Shown piece by piece: positions 22,989 to 34,733 of a DNA stretch of 64,000 bases. Within the stretch, counting starts at the first letter, position 1. Each line of letters opens with the position of its first letter. The notes under the pieces are model-generated. The model was not told the origin of the DNA and made no database searches. It saw only the letters and a program-made list of their open reading frames with translations. The DNA is from Hygrophila difformis (lineage: Eukaryota; Streptophyta; Magnoliopsida; Lamiales; Acanthaceae), in assembly GCA_030278955.1 (NCBI GenBank), contig JAOANR010000002.1:11521982-11585981 (forward strand), given 5' to 3'. The position numbers and the translations under genes are program-made.

Positions 22989-25745
22989 TGTAACACCCGA
23001 TGAAAAACAAATTCAAATTGTTTTGAACTACGTCATGACTTGATCCCTTCACAGGGTACGTAGGCAGCTTAGAACTAATTTCTAAGTTCAGTCACGAAAT
23101 AAATCACAAAATACATCACGAATTAGATCACAAGGACGATAGGAGATGTTGGAACCAATTTAGACTAGGCTAAGTAGGACCCGGAAATGTTGCGAGCGAT
23201 AAGCCGGACTCGTAACAAGATTAAGGAGAAGATTCCGCAACGAAGACGACCCAGGGAATCGAGCTAACACGTAGAAAACCGATAGGGGAAAGCGAGGGAA
23301 GACCCGACGGAACACGTGGACCGCCGAACCGGCCGGTCCGGCCGGCCCGCGCTGCCCGCGCGCCGCCGCGCGGCCACCGCGCGGCCAAGGGCGTCGCGCC
23401 CCCAGGGAAGGTCACGCGTGCTCCGCGCGCACAAAGGCCTATCTGCGCGCCACCAGCGCGCCAGAGGTGCAGGAGGTGTAAACTTTCCTTCCATGGCGAT
23501 TTTCTTGCCAAAAATCCGACCTCCATCAATGGCAAGTCGATCACAACAATGGGGAAGGGCATAAGATCAGATTTGGGGCGCCCCTCCCCCTCACTCTCAG
23601 AAAACCTAACCCTAAACACCTCCAAAACTCCTCTCCAAGTCGAAACCTCTCCGAACTCACTTTCTGGCAAGAATTCCGGCGACGGCAAGGCGAAAGGAAC
23701 CAAGCCCTGCCCTCTAGACTCTTGGTAAGCTATTGTACAAAGTTTCAATTCGTCCATAAGTCTCAGAAACTCGAATTCTAACACTATTTCCTTACTACGA
23801 TTCTCCGTCGGAAAACGAACAAAAAGCGATCGGAGAAGTTGGTCGTTCGTCGTGACCCTAGGACGTCCGGAAACCCAATCCAGCGACCCTATCATCATCC
23901 TAAGTAAGTTAAAACCTTACTCACAAATTTTCGTGGTTGTTTGTTGTTTAAATCTCGAGATATAGGCTTGTAACAAAAATCGGTTTTCAAAAACCCTATT
24001 TTCGTCCAATTTTAAAGACTCGCCAAAAACTCGACTTCGGGAATTCAAACCGAAAACTTTTCAACATAAAAGTTGTTCCTAACACCTTTATCTATCTTGT
24101 GGCCAAATTTCAGCCGTTGACATTAAGTTTTGCTATCCCAATTTTTGCCATGAACTTTCTGTATCGAACCGAACAATTTAATTCTGTGACAGATTCCTTC
24201 ATTCAACTTGATGCATGTTTTTCACCCATTTTTTGAATGATTTAACTTTGCATTTCTAAACAAAAGTTGTAGATAATTGTGTCTAGATTATGCCTACAAA
24301 ATTTCACGAATTTTGGTGTTCATTTGATATGTCAAACGGCTAAGTTTTTAGAACTGTTTTGAATTCGTTTTAAGGGCCATGAGTATGCAGTGAGTTGCAC
24401 TCGATTTTTGAGTACCAAGAATTCATTATTTCCAAATTCTTAAAACATGAAAGTTGTTCCTTAATGTGTCGTGTAGTTACTGTAAAAATTTCACATCGAT
24501 TGGTTTTGAAATGAATTTTTAATCGGCATTGCACGAACCTGTGACGAAAACGGTTTTTGAGACATAAATTATTCTTTGCAACAAACTCGGATTTCAACTC
24601 ACTTCGGAACCTTATTTCCAAAAACTTAGAACATGAAAGTTGTTCGTATGTGTGTTTTTGAATTACTGTAAAAATTTCAGAATTTTTGGAGAAAGGACGA
24701 ATTTTAAATTAAGAAAGGCGTAAAGTGCCTCGAATAGGATTTTTCGAACTTGAGAAAACTCGAACTATGAAAACGCGATATCGATCATTTGATAACTTTG
24801 AAATACGAACTTTCGAAAAATCCCGTTCACTAGGCTGAGCCGATCTTCATACTATCATTATCTTTGAGACTGCCTCGTTAGTGGTCTCCTTACTATCTGA
24901 GATTGCCTCGTAAGTGATCTCGCGCGCTGTATTTGTGGATCGCCTCGTTAGTGGTCCTGCTATCTTTTTGGATCGCCTCGTTAGTGGTCCTACTATCTTT
25001 GAGACTGCCTCGTTAGTGGTCTCCCATTGTTTGGACTGCCTCGTTAGTGGTCCTATGTTGAGATTGCCTCGTTAGTGATCTCCCGGTATGGTCTCCTCTT
25101 CTTAGTTTACGGGATGAAAAATAAAAGACTCGTGTGAGTGTTTCATTATGCTTAAATCGTATTTATCCTGTCTTTAATTATGCATTTAAAATTTACGCAT
25201 CTTAAATTATGCTTTAAATTTCGCTTTTTAAATTAAGTTCTTTAATCATGATTTTCCGCTGCAAATAAATCATGTATTTTTAAATTCCCGTACGGTAAGC
25301 GAAATCTTTAGTTTAAACACTTGTAACCCCTTTTATTTGTAGTTAGCGATTAACTTACTCAGTATATTTTTATACTGACAACCGTTGTCATTTCTTTTTT
25401 TCAGAGTACGTCGAGTGACGCATTGCATATGCACTTGGGGGAAATCATAATGGACATTTTAAATTTCTGCATCGTACTGTTTTTACCGGGTCTGTTAAAC
25501 CCGAGGATTTGGCCATGTTGGCCGTGATTTTACTTTCCGCTGCACTTACTTTATTTATTTTCCGCACGTGATAATTTCTACTATCGTACTAAGTATTATA
25601 AATTTCCGGACTAAATCTTGAAATGTTTTAAATCTTTCCCATACCCACAAGCCTTGCGTTTCCTTAGCGAGCTCGGGAAGCCGTGTCTTGCTAGGAAATG
25701 CGGCGGTGACATCCCGGCCTGGGTTATCAAATCCGGGGTGTTACA
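22989..25745 (+). mobile_element. 3' LTR of the full-length gypsy element
   Basis: 2757 bp, matching the 5' LTR with scattered substitutions and single-base indels. Differences include CCGAGG versus CCGATG near the start, CGCGG versus CGTGG in the GC-rich block, and an acceptor region TTTTTTTTAG versus TTTTTTTCAG. The hairpin at 25370-25387 and the acceptor-like AG near 25404 correspond to those of the 5' LTR. Confidence 0.93.
24866..25082 (+). repeat. CCTCGTTAGTG hairpin minisatellite, 3' LTR copy
   Basis: The same seven units as at 16192-16408. One unit has GTAAG instead of GTTAG in the loop. Array length and order are unchanged from the 5' LTR, so the array has not expanded since insertion. 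Confidence 0.88.
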
Positions 25746-26728
25746 ATTATAACACTCCGATTTTGATAACCCAGGCCGGGATGTCACCGCCACACCTTCC
25801 AAGTAAGATACATATTTCCTCGAGCTCACTTGAAAGATGCTAAGGCTAAGGGGTTTCGAAAATATCATTTCAAAAAAATAATTTAACATCCATGCATTTA
25901 ATAAGTACGAAAATAAAAGCGGAAATAGAGTATGGGCCAACATAGCCAAAGCGCAGCGACAATCTAAAACCAAATAAAAGAAAAAAATCAACATTTAAAA
26001 AATTTTATTGTCTTTTCCCCGCCGAAGTGCATGCACGTGCTTACGTATGTTCTCTGTACTCTAAAATGAAAAATAAACAACGAATTTTATCAATATACAA
26101 AATACTGAGTAAGTTAACTCTTAACATATCAATAATGGGTTTTTAAATTAAATTAAATTGAATTGAATTGAATTTTTACCACAATAGATTTAAAGTAAAA
26201 TTATAATTAGGCAAAATTAATAAAAACAGAGTCTAAAGGCATAATTTTAAAGGCAAGTTTTAATTTAAAGATGCAAACAAAATACTATGCTCATGAATTT
26301 AAATTCTAAAGACGTAGACATAAACTTTAAAAAAAAAAAACATGCATACCATTTAATAAGTTAAAGATCGTATTAAAAGTATTGAATCCCGTTATCCTAG
26401 AAAGAGGACACTACAGTCTTAGTTTCAAGTATCAAGTTTCAGATTGCAAAAGCAATCATGGTATCCGCCATACACAGACACACTCCGGAGCCTTGTGTAA
26501 CCCATACAGATACACCCAAGAATGCAGACCCATATATCAATTGCCGTCTTGGCACACAAACATGATGGATTCATAGTGCAAAGTTTAAGCAACCCATCTA
26601 AATGTCGAGGACATGATGGATTTAAGGTGCAATGCTTAACCAACCCATCTCAAAATCATAAGTGGTAGTCCAAACCCAATCTAGTCTAACGGTTTGTTAC
26701 GACGGACATGGTGGATTCCAGGTGCAAT
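25746..26728 (-). mobile_element. Minus element 3' LTR, part A
   Basis: Begins with the reverse complement of a gypsy LTR end (AACACTCCGATTTTGATAAC, GGCCGGGATGTCACCGCC). Its first base pairs have decayed next to the ATTAT duplication of the full-length element. It continues at 38960 after removal of the nested array. Confidence 0.85.
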
Positions 26729-27770
26729 TGTAATACCCGGGATTTTTATCGGCGTCCAAAGGAATAAAATTTATTTCTTAATCAAATCAAGGTTGAAATA
26801 TCTCCGAGAAGAAGAAAATAATTTATCACAATAAATTATTGCTCGGAAATGAAACGCCGATAGATTCAAAAATTCAAAATGGAATAAAGGAGGGAAAGGA
26901 AGCCCGGAGACATTCCATGAAATCGAGTCAAAAGAATTGAAACTAAATTCAAGAAAGAAAAGAATTTTAATTCCAGGAACCCGTGAAGTTGGAAATAAAT
27001 TAATTAGATAAATTGTTGCACGGGAGTCAAAAGACGACGAATTAGAAGCCGACGAATCCAAATGCAACGGACTCAAGATTTCAAGTACGGGATTAACTCG
27101 AGACGAGATTGATTTAAGATAAGAATTTATAAATCCGAGAATGACCCGAAAAATCGAGCCCGAAAACGTAGGAGCACAGAAGTCCGGAAGAGAGGAGAAA
27201 AGGCCCGATCGGATCGCACGGACCCGCCCGGACCGAGGTCCAGGCGGAGGCCGCGCGCTGGCCGCGCGGTCTTTAGCCTAGGTGCGCGCCAAGGGCGCGT
27301 GACACCCCCAGAATTCGGCAATAACGCGTCCCGACGATTTTCTTGCCATATTTTCGACCCCCGACTTTGGAAACTCAATCCCGGGCTATGGAATGATATT
27401 GGGACGATATTAGGCTGCTCCCTAACCCTAATTTTCGAATTTTACAGCCTTCAAACCACCTCTAAACTCTCAAAACCGAAAACCCCATATTCTCTTGTGT
27501 TCTTGCCTTCCGATCACTTTCCGACGAACAAACCGGAGAAAGGAGGACGTGGATAGGAAGTATTCAGACCCTAGATAGTGGTAAGATGAAGTCTTGAACT
27601 TCATTTCATAGTTTTCGTCGGATTTAGATTCTAACTTATGGTTTTTATTCTCAAAAACACAAACCGGAGCCAAAGGAAGAAGAATCGACTTGAGGAGATT
27701 CGTTCGTGACATCCCGTGGATTCCGGACGACCCCGTGACCTCCTAGACATCATCCCCACTGTAAGTTAAT

Positions 27771-27786
27771 ACTTACTTGGTTTTGG
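27771..27786 (+). promoter_or_regulatory. Donor-like site inside a perfect small hairpin
   Basis: GTAAGT and ACTTAC pair across TAAT. The same 16 bases recur at 4882 and 49957, with paired variants at 9419 (GTAAG/CTTAC) and in the minus LTR near 47430. GTAAGT is a consensus plant 5' splice site; use as a splice site is inferred. Confidence 0.5.
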
Positions 27787-28631
27787 GTGACTTAAAATGC
27801 AACCAAACATAGAGATTTAGAGACTCAAAATCTGTCAACGCGAAAAAAACCCCGGCGCAGCGTATTGGTGCGAATTTTTCGAACACCTAAAACTGCTCAA
27901 ACGGAAAAACTCAAAACATGAAAAATGTTCCTAAGACATAGATCTAGTTTGTGTAAAATTTTTATAATTTTTCATTGTTTTTTGTTATCTGAAAACGGCC
28001 TCCAACAGACCTGCCCTAAAAGTCGAACATGAAACTGTAACAGATTTGTAATCGGATCAAAACCCCTACTTCAAGAGTTCAAACCGAAAAACTCAAAACT
28101 AGACTTTCGATCCTAACACATTAAACTATGTTGTGTAAAAATTTCATCGATTTTCATCAACGTTTGCTACCCCAAAACGATCCGAACATAAACTGCTTTG
28201 TAAAATGTTTTCGAAAATCTGACAGTGTAGATGTCCGAACTTGATGAGCATGTTCCTATATTTTTTAGGCCGAATTGATCTTCACAATCTAATTGAAAGT
28301 TGTAGAAAATCACGTCTAGTATGTGCATATAAAATTTCAGAATTTTTTGAGTCCATTTGATGTGTCAAATTGTCGAGTTTTGAAGCTTTGTCAAAATCTG
28401 AAACCTGACAGCATGCAACTTTGGTGAAAGACTTGATTTTTGGCTCGTTTCCTTAACCCGGATCGAGAAACTTAAAACATGAAACTTGTTCGTCTCCGTG
28501 TTTTCGAGTTACTGGTGAAATTTTAGGGTTTTCGGACTTAAAGTGAAATTTTAAATAATTACGGAGTAAGACAGCGACTTGTGTAATGTTATATTTTGAG
28601 AAACTTGTGAAATTTGCGAAATGTGCTATTA

Positions 28632-28871
28632 CCTTGCGGGTTTGATTCCCCAAGGGCGATTGTTTGTTTTCCTGCGGGTTCGATTCCCCAGGATGTGTGT
28701 TGATTCCTATGGGTTCAATTCCCTAGGATGTATTTGAGTTCATGCGGGTTTGATTCCCCAAGGGCAATCGTTTATTTTCCTGCGGGTTCAATTCCGCAGG
28801 ACGTGTGTTAATTCCTACGGGTTCAATTCCCTAGGATACGTTTAAACTCTTGCGGGTTCATTTCCCCAAGA
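28632..28871 (+). repeat. T-arm-like hairpin minisatellite, array LTR 1
   Basis: Seven units of the same kind as at 5936-6171, in the same order of outer arms (CTTG, CCTG, CCTA types). The CCTA unit that is decayed in the 3850 LTR is intact here (TCCTA/TAGGA). One CCTG unit has CCGCAGGA rather than CCCCAGGA. Confidence 0.87.
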
Positions 28872-29457
28872 TCAAATCATATAAAATCATACTGAACAAA
28901 GGTGAAAGAGTGAAATCCTTGAAATACCAAATCCTGAAATCATGAGAGAATTAAGAGCATTGAATAATTTCTTATTAGTGGATGATTAACTTAAATCGTG
29001 TATTACCTGCAAGCATGTTTTTATTAAATTTAATTAAAGGCTTGAAACCCCTAAACCATGCTAGGTGTTAACTTACTCAGCACGTTTTGCTGACCCAAAC
29101 CATTCCTTCTTTTTCCTACAGAGCATATGGATTATACTGAGCACGTACATGCATGGGAATTTTTGGGAATACTTTATTTTAAATTTGCATTAGACTCTCG
29201 TATGAACGGGCCTGTTTAACCCGTGTTTTGGCCATGTCGGCCCTTATACTTTATTTCCGCTGCACAACTTATATTTCCGCTGCGTGTATGGATGATTATT
29301 ATTTTTAAATATAAGTATTTCCGGACTTGGTTGTTTAAAATTATTTTATACCCTTAGCCTTGCATCTTTCAAGTGAGCTCGAATGAAGTCGTGTCTTGCT
29401 TGGGAGGTGTGGCGGTGACATCCCGGCCTGGGTTATCAAATCCGGGGTGTTACAGAG

Positions 29458-29469
29458 TGGTATCAGAGC
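29458..29469 (+). promoter_or_regulatory. Primer binding site, array interior 1
   Basis: TGGTATCAGAGC three bases after the LTR end. The same site recurs at 34207-34218 in interior 2. Confidence 0.93.
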
Positions 29470-29984
29470 CCGGAAATATTTTTAAATTATTATTATTTTT
29501 GGCCAATATAGAGGCCCAAGGATTTTTAAACAAATATTAATATTATTTTTAAATCTTTAAGTACCATTATTATTATTTAAATTTTAAGTTTCATTTCCAT
29601 GGAACAAAATTTATTTGAAACCCATGGAAAATATTTACATATGCATAGAAATTTTTCCAACAAGTTTTTAAAGTCACGAAAATATTTTTCGGGGTTGGGG
29701 TAGCATTGTATAAAGCATACATGCATTCGCATACATACATACATGAATATCGCGCTAATTTTTTTTTGTGAATTAACAGTGTCAAAACTCTTACCTTCAA
29801 ATTGGTCATGACCTTGACTTAGAAGCGTTTGCTTTAAACTAATTCTGCCTCAGTCTTATAATTTGATCACCTAAGTTTAGCATTCTCCTATCTATTACCT
29901 CTTTCCAATCCTACCTTATAGATTTTCTTGAACGCTAACTTGCCTTACATTAGAAACTCATCTTCGCGTGCTTTTATAACAGAA

Positions 29985-31043
29985 ATGGCACCTAGGAGAA
30001 AACCAAGGAAGGTAAGTCCAAACGGCACTGACGCTGACCTCCCCAACGTGCCCAACAATAATGAGACTCCTCTAAACCTAGGAGAACGAGTACCTCCTGC
30101 ACCCAACAACATGGAAGAACGTCTAACGACTATGGAGGAAGTCCTTGTAGCATTAGGAAATGCTGAGGTGCATAGAGCACAAGCAGCAGTACCCCCGCCA
30201 GTAGCCCAAGTCAACTACTTGGCATTGGTAAACCCCTACAACCCACCCCATTATGACGGCCAAGAGGATCCGGCCAAGTTGGAGGGTTGGATCCGTACCT
30301 TTGACAAACTCTTGGACGCTATCAAATGCCCCGACGAGGAGAAGATACGTGTAGCGACCTACTACTTAGGAGGCGAAGCCGATGAGTGGTGGCAAAACCT
30401 TCAAACGAATTCAGAGGAAGATGAAGAATCCTACACTTGGGAAGGACTTAAGGAAGCCTTGAGAGAAAGATTCTACCCACTGAGCACCAGGACCGCAAAG
30501 TACGAAGAATTCATCAACCTCAGACAAGGAGCGCAAACAGTACAAGAGTACTACACCAAATTCAAGGAATTGGTACGATTTGCTACAAGGATAGTACCAA
30601 CTGACTCTGACAAGGCTCAGAAATTCGAGATGGGTCTGAACCTTAGTATCCGGGAGATACTTGCAGTAGGACAATTCACAAACCTGCAGACGGTTTACGA
30701 TCGAGCTGTAGCAATTGATCGAGTCCAGCAACTGAAGCGTAAAGAAACCGGTGAGTCGAGCAAGGACTCACAAGAGTTTGAGAAAAAGAATCGAAACATT
30801 AGCAATGGCAATTTTAAGGAGAATAAGAATAAAGGTTTCAATTATGGGAGAAACGGCATACGTCATACAGTCATACCACGTTGCCCGCAGTGCCACCAAG
30901 CCCATCTGGTGCGCGAATGCCCAAGGCGCGGGACTTGTTATAGATGTGGTGGGGAAGACCACATGATTAGAGAATGCAATGTTCGTGAGGAGAGGATTGA
31001 GAAGAGGCTAGATTTGGTAAACCCCCAACCAGAGGAGCCATAG
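29985..31043 (+). CDS. Gag of non-autonomous gypsy element, copy 1
   Basis: Structural protein that would form the virus-like particle and bind the element's RNA. The start at 29985 (MAPRRKPRK) was chosen by alignment with MAPRG starts of the sister elements; an in-frame ATG at 29928 would add 19 residues. The 352-residue product has a basic N-terminus, a retrotransposon Gag capsid domain (about 80-235), a charged linker, and two knuckles near 300-330: CPQCHQAHLVREC (CX2CX3HX4C) and CYRCGGEDHMIREC (CX2CX4HX4C). The frame is fully open. It ends after the second knuckle where autonomous relatives run on into protease. A short remnant of the following linker is out of frame with a stop (31043-31090), then comes the 3' end of the element. 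The coiled-coil leader ORF of relatives is absent. Confidence 0.88.
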   Translation: MAPRRKPRKVSPNGTDADLPNVPNNNETPLNLGERVPPAPNNMEERLTTMEEVLVALGNAEVHRAQAAVPPPVAQVNYLALVNPYNPPHYDGQEDPAKLEGWIRTFDKLLDAIKCPDEEKIRVATYYLGGEADEWWQNLQTNSEEDEESYTWEGLKEALRERFYPLSTRTAKYEEFINLRQGAQTVQEYYTKFKELVRFATRIVPTDSDKAQKFEMGLNLSIREILAVGQFTNLQTVYDRAVAIDRVQQLKRKETGESSKDSQEFEKKNRNISNGNFKENKNKGFNYGRNGIRHTVIPRCPQCHQAHLVRECPRRGTCYRCGGEDHMIRECNVREERIEKRLDLVNPQPEEP

Positions 31044-31165
31044 GACGATTGAACGACATTGATCAAGCTGACCTGCCTGCTCAATGAGGAAGGATCATGG
31101 GCAACGATACCCGAACCTGTTTGCGAATAATACATAGGCAGTTATGGGGACATAACTGTAATCTT

Positions 31166-31478
31166 AAGGGGGGGAGGATGTAACGACCCGAATATTCTAT
31201 TCCGAATATTTTGTATTTCGAATAAGCAAATTCAAATTGCTTTGAACTACGTAATGACTTGATCCCTTCACAGGGTACGTAGGCAACTTCGAAATTTCAA
31301 TTCTGGGTTCAGTCAAACGATATAATAAAATAATACCAACAACATCAAGAACAACAACACATAATGATACAATCACGCAATCAAACAATAGCACAAAGTA
31401 GAAAGGACCTTAGTTCCAAGCTCGCGAGAAGCTAACACGCAACTTCGGGGACGAAGTTGATTCTTAAGGGGGGTAGAC
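31166..31478 (+). promoter_or_regulatory. Two polypurine tracts 300 bp apart with LTR-start-like sequence between them
   Basis: The first tract (31166-31178, AAGGGGGGGAGGA) is followed by TGTAACGACCCG at 31179, which looks like an LTR start. The second (31466-31478, AAGGGGGGTAGAC) is followed by the actual LTR 2 start at 31479. The 300 bp between resembles the LTR start of the 14314-25745 element (AACAAATTCAAATTG-like block, CTACGTAATGACTTGATC, GGGTACGTAGGC). Confidence 0.8.
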
Positions 31479-34203
31479 TGTAATACCCGGGATTTTTATC
31501 GGCGTCCAAAGGAATAAAATTTATTTCTTAATCAAATCAAGGTTGAAATATCTCCGAGAAGAAGAAAATAATTTATCACAATAAATTATTGCTCGGAAAT
31601 GAAACGCCGATAGATTCAAAAATTCAAAATGGAATAAAGGAGGGAAAGGAAGCCCGAAGACATTCCATGAAATCGAGTCAAAAGAATTGAAACTAAATTC
31701 AAGAAAGAAAAGAATTTTAATTCCAGGAACCCGTGAAGTTGGAAATAAATTAATTAGATAAATTGTTGCACGGGAGTCAAAAGACGACGAATTAGAAGCC
31801 GACGAATCCAAATGCAACGGACTCAAGATTTCAAGTACGGGATTAACTCGAGACGAGATTGATTTAAGATAATAATTTATAAATCCGAGAATGACCCGAA
31901 AAATCGAGCCCGAAAACGTAGGAGCACAGAAGTCCGGAAGAGAGGAGAAAAGGCCCGATCGGATCGCACGGACCCGCCCGGACCGAGGTCCAGGCGGAGG
32001 CCGCGCGCTGGCCGCGCGGTCTTTAGCCTAGGTGCGCGCCAAGGGCGCGTGACACCCCCAGAATTCGGCAACAACGCGTCCCGACGATTTTCTTGCCATA
32101 TTTTCGACCCCCGACTTTGGAAACTCAATCCCGGGCTATGGAATGATATTGGACGATATTAGGCTGCTCCCTAACCCTAATTTTCGAATTTTACAGCCTT
32201 CAAACCACCTCTAAACTCTCAAAACCGAAAACCCCATATTCTCTTGTGTTCTTGCCTTCCGATCACTTTCCGACGAACAAACCGGAGAAAGGAGGACGTG
32301 GATAGGAAGTATTCAGACCCTAGATAGTGGTAAGATGAAGTCTTGAACTTCATTTCATAGTTTTCGTCGGATTTAGATTCTAACTTATGGTTTTTATTCT
32401 CAAAAACACAAATCGGAGCCAAAGGAAGAAGAATCGACTTGAGGAGATTCGTTCGTGACATCCCGTGGATTCCGGACGACCCCGTGACCTCCTAGACATC
32501 ATCCCCACTGTAAGTTAATACTTACTTGGTTTTGGGTGACTTAAAATGCAACCAAACATAGAGATTTAGAGACTCAAAATCTGTCAACGCGAAAAAAACC
32601 CCGGCGCAGCGTATTGGTGCGAATTTTTCGAACACCTAAAACTGCTCAAACGGAAAAACTCAAAACATGAAAAATGTTCCTAAGACATAGATCTAGTTTG
32701 TGTAAAATTTTCATAATTTTTCATTGTGTTTTGTTATCTGAAAACGGCCTCCAACAGACCTGCCCTAAAAGTCGAACATGAAACTGTAACAGATTTGTAA
32801 TCGGATCAAAACCCCTACTTAAAGAGTTCAAACCGAAAAACTCAAAACTAGACTTTCGATCCTAACACATTAAACTATGTTGTGTAAAAATTTCATCGAT
32901 TTTCATCAACGTTTGCTACCCCAAAACGATCCGAACATAAACTGCTTTGTAAAATGTTTTCGAAAATCTGACAGTGTAGATGTCCGAACTTGATGAGCAT
33001 GTTCCTATATTTTTTAGGCCGAATTGATCTTCACAATCTAAATGAAAGTTGTAGAAAATCACGTCTAGTATGTGCATATAAAATTTCAGAATTTTTTGAG
33101 TCCATTTGATGTGTCAAATTGTCGAGTTTTGAAGCTTTTTCAAAATCTGAAACCTGACAGCATGCAACTTTGGTGAAAGACTTGATTTTTGGCTCGTTTC
33201 CTTAACCCGGATCGAGAAACTTAAAACATGAAACTTGTTCGTCTCCGTGTTTTCGAGTTACTGGTGAAATTTTAGGGTTTTCGGACTTAAAGTGAAATTT
33301 TAAATAATTACGGAGTAAGACAGCGACTTGTGTAATGTTATATTTTGAGAAACTTGTGAAATTTGCGAAATGTGCTATTACCTTGCGGGTTTGATTCCCC
33401 AAGGGCGATTGTTTGTTTTTCTGCGGGTTCGATTCCCCAGGATGTGTGTTGATTCCTATGGGTTCAATTCCCTAGGATGTATTTGAGTTCTTGCGGGTTT
33501 GATTCCCCAAGGGCAATCGTTTATTTTCCTGCGGGTTCAATTCCCCAGGACGTGTGTTAATTCCTACGGGTTCAATTCCCTAGGATACGTTTAAACTCTT
33601 GCGGGTTCATTTCCCCAAGATCAAATCATATAAAATCATACTGAACAAAGGTGAAAGAGTGAAATCCTTGAAATACCAAATCCTGAAATCATGAGAGAAT
33701 TAAGAGCATTGAATAATTTCTTATTAGTGGATGATTAACTTAAATCGTGTATTACCTGCAAGCATGTTTTTATTAAATTTAATTAACGGCTTGAAACCCC
33801 TAAACCATGCTAGGTGTTAACTTACTCAGCACGTTTTGCTGACCCAAACCATTCCTTCTTTTTCCTACAGAGCATATGGATTATACTGAGCACGTACATG
33901 CATGGGAATTTTTGGGAATACTTTATTTTAAATTTGCATTAGACTCTCGTATGAACGGGCCTGTTTAACCCGTGTTTTGGCCATGTCGGCCCTTATACTT
34001 TATTTCCGCTGCACAACTTATATTTCCGCTGCGTGTATGGATGATTATTATTTTTAAATATAAGTATTTCCGGACTTGGTTGTTTAAAATTATTTTATAC
34101 CCTTAGCCTTGCATCTTTCAAGTGAGCTCGAATGAAGTCGTGTCTTGCTTGGGAGGTGTGGCGGTGACATCCCGGCCTGGGTTATCAAATCCGGGGTGTT
34201 ACA
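31479..34203 (+). mobile_element. Array LTR 2
   Basis: 2725 bp and almost identical to LTR 1 and LTR 3, including hairpin array 33381-33620. It serves at once as the 3' LTR of unit 1 and the 5' LTR of unit 2. Confidence 0.92.
33381..33620 (+). repeat. T-arm-like hairpin minisatellite, array LTR 2
   Basis: Seven units, same order as in LTR 1. The unit with CCGCAGGA in LTR 1 has the fully paired CCCCAGGA form here. Confidence 0.87.
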
Positions 34204-34733
34204 GAGTGGTATCAGAGCCCGGAAATATTTTTAAATTATTATTATTTTTGGCCAATATAGAGGCCCAAGGATTTTTAAACAAATATTAATATTATTTTTA
34301 AATCTTTAAGTACCATTATTATTATTTAAATTTTAAGTTTCATTTCCATGGAACAAAATTTATTTGAAACCCATGGAAAATATTTACATATGCATAGAAA
34401 TTTTTCCAACAAGTTTTTAAAGTCACGAAAATATTTTTCGGGGTTGGGGTAGCATTGTATAAAGCATACATGCATTCGCATACATACATACATGAATATC
34501 GCGCTAATTTTTTTTTGTGAATTAACAGTGTCAAAACTCTTACCTTCAAATTGGTCATGACCTTGACTAAGAAGCGTTTGCTTTAAACTAATTCTGCCTC
34601 AGTCTTATAATTTGATCACCTAAGTTTAGCATTCTCCTATCTATTACATCTTTCCAATCCTACCTTATAGATTTTCTTGAACGCTAACTTGCCTTACATT
34701 AGAAACTCATCTTCGCGTGCTTTTATAACAGAA

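Larger units (their letters stand above)
14314..25745 (+). mobile_element. Full-length Ty3/gypsy element, Tekay-type chromovirus
   Basis: An 11.4 kb element with two 2.76 kb LTRs, a Met-tRNA primer site, a small coiled-coil ORF, a gag-pol frame and a polypurine tract. The duplication ATTAT at 14309-14313 and 25746-25750 is perfect. By eye the two LTRs differ at only a couple of dozen positions, so the insertion is comparatively young. The chromodomain-like C-terminus and long LTRs fit the Tekay (Del) clade. Two in-frame stops break the polyprotein, so this copy is not autonomous as it stands. Confidence 0.93.
26729..29454 (+). mobile_element. Array LTR 1
   Basis: Starts TGTAATACCCGGG, ends GGGGTGTTACA, 2726 bp. 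Contains a GC-rich block (27190-27310), donor-like GGTAAG (27580) and GTAAGT (27771), a T-arm-like hairpin array (28632-28871), a hairpin (29078-29092) and an acceptor-like CTACAG ending at 29121. Confidence 0.92.
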
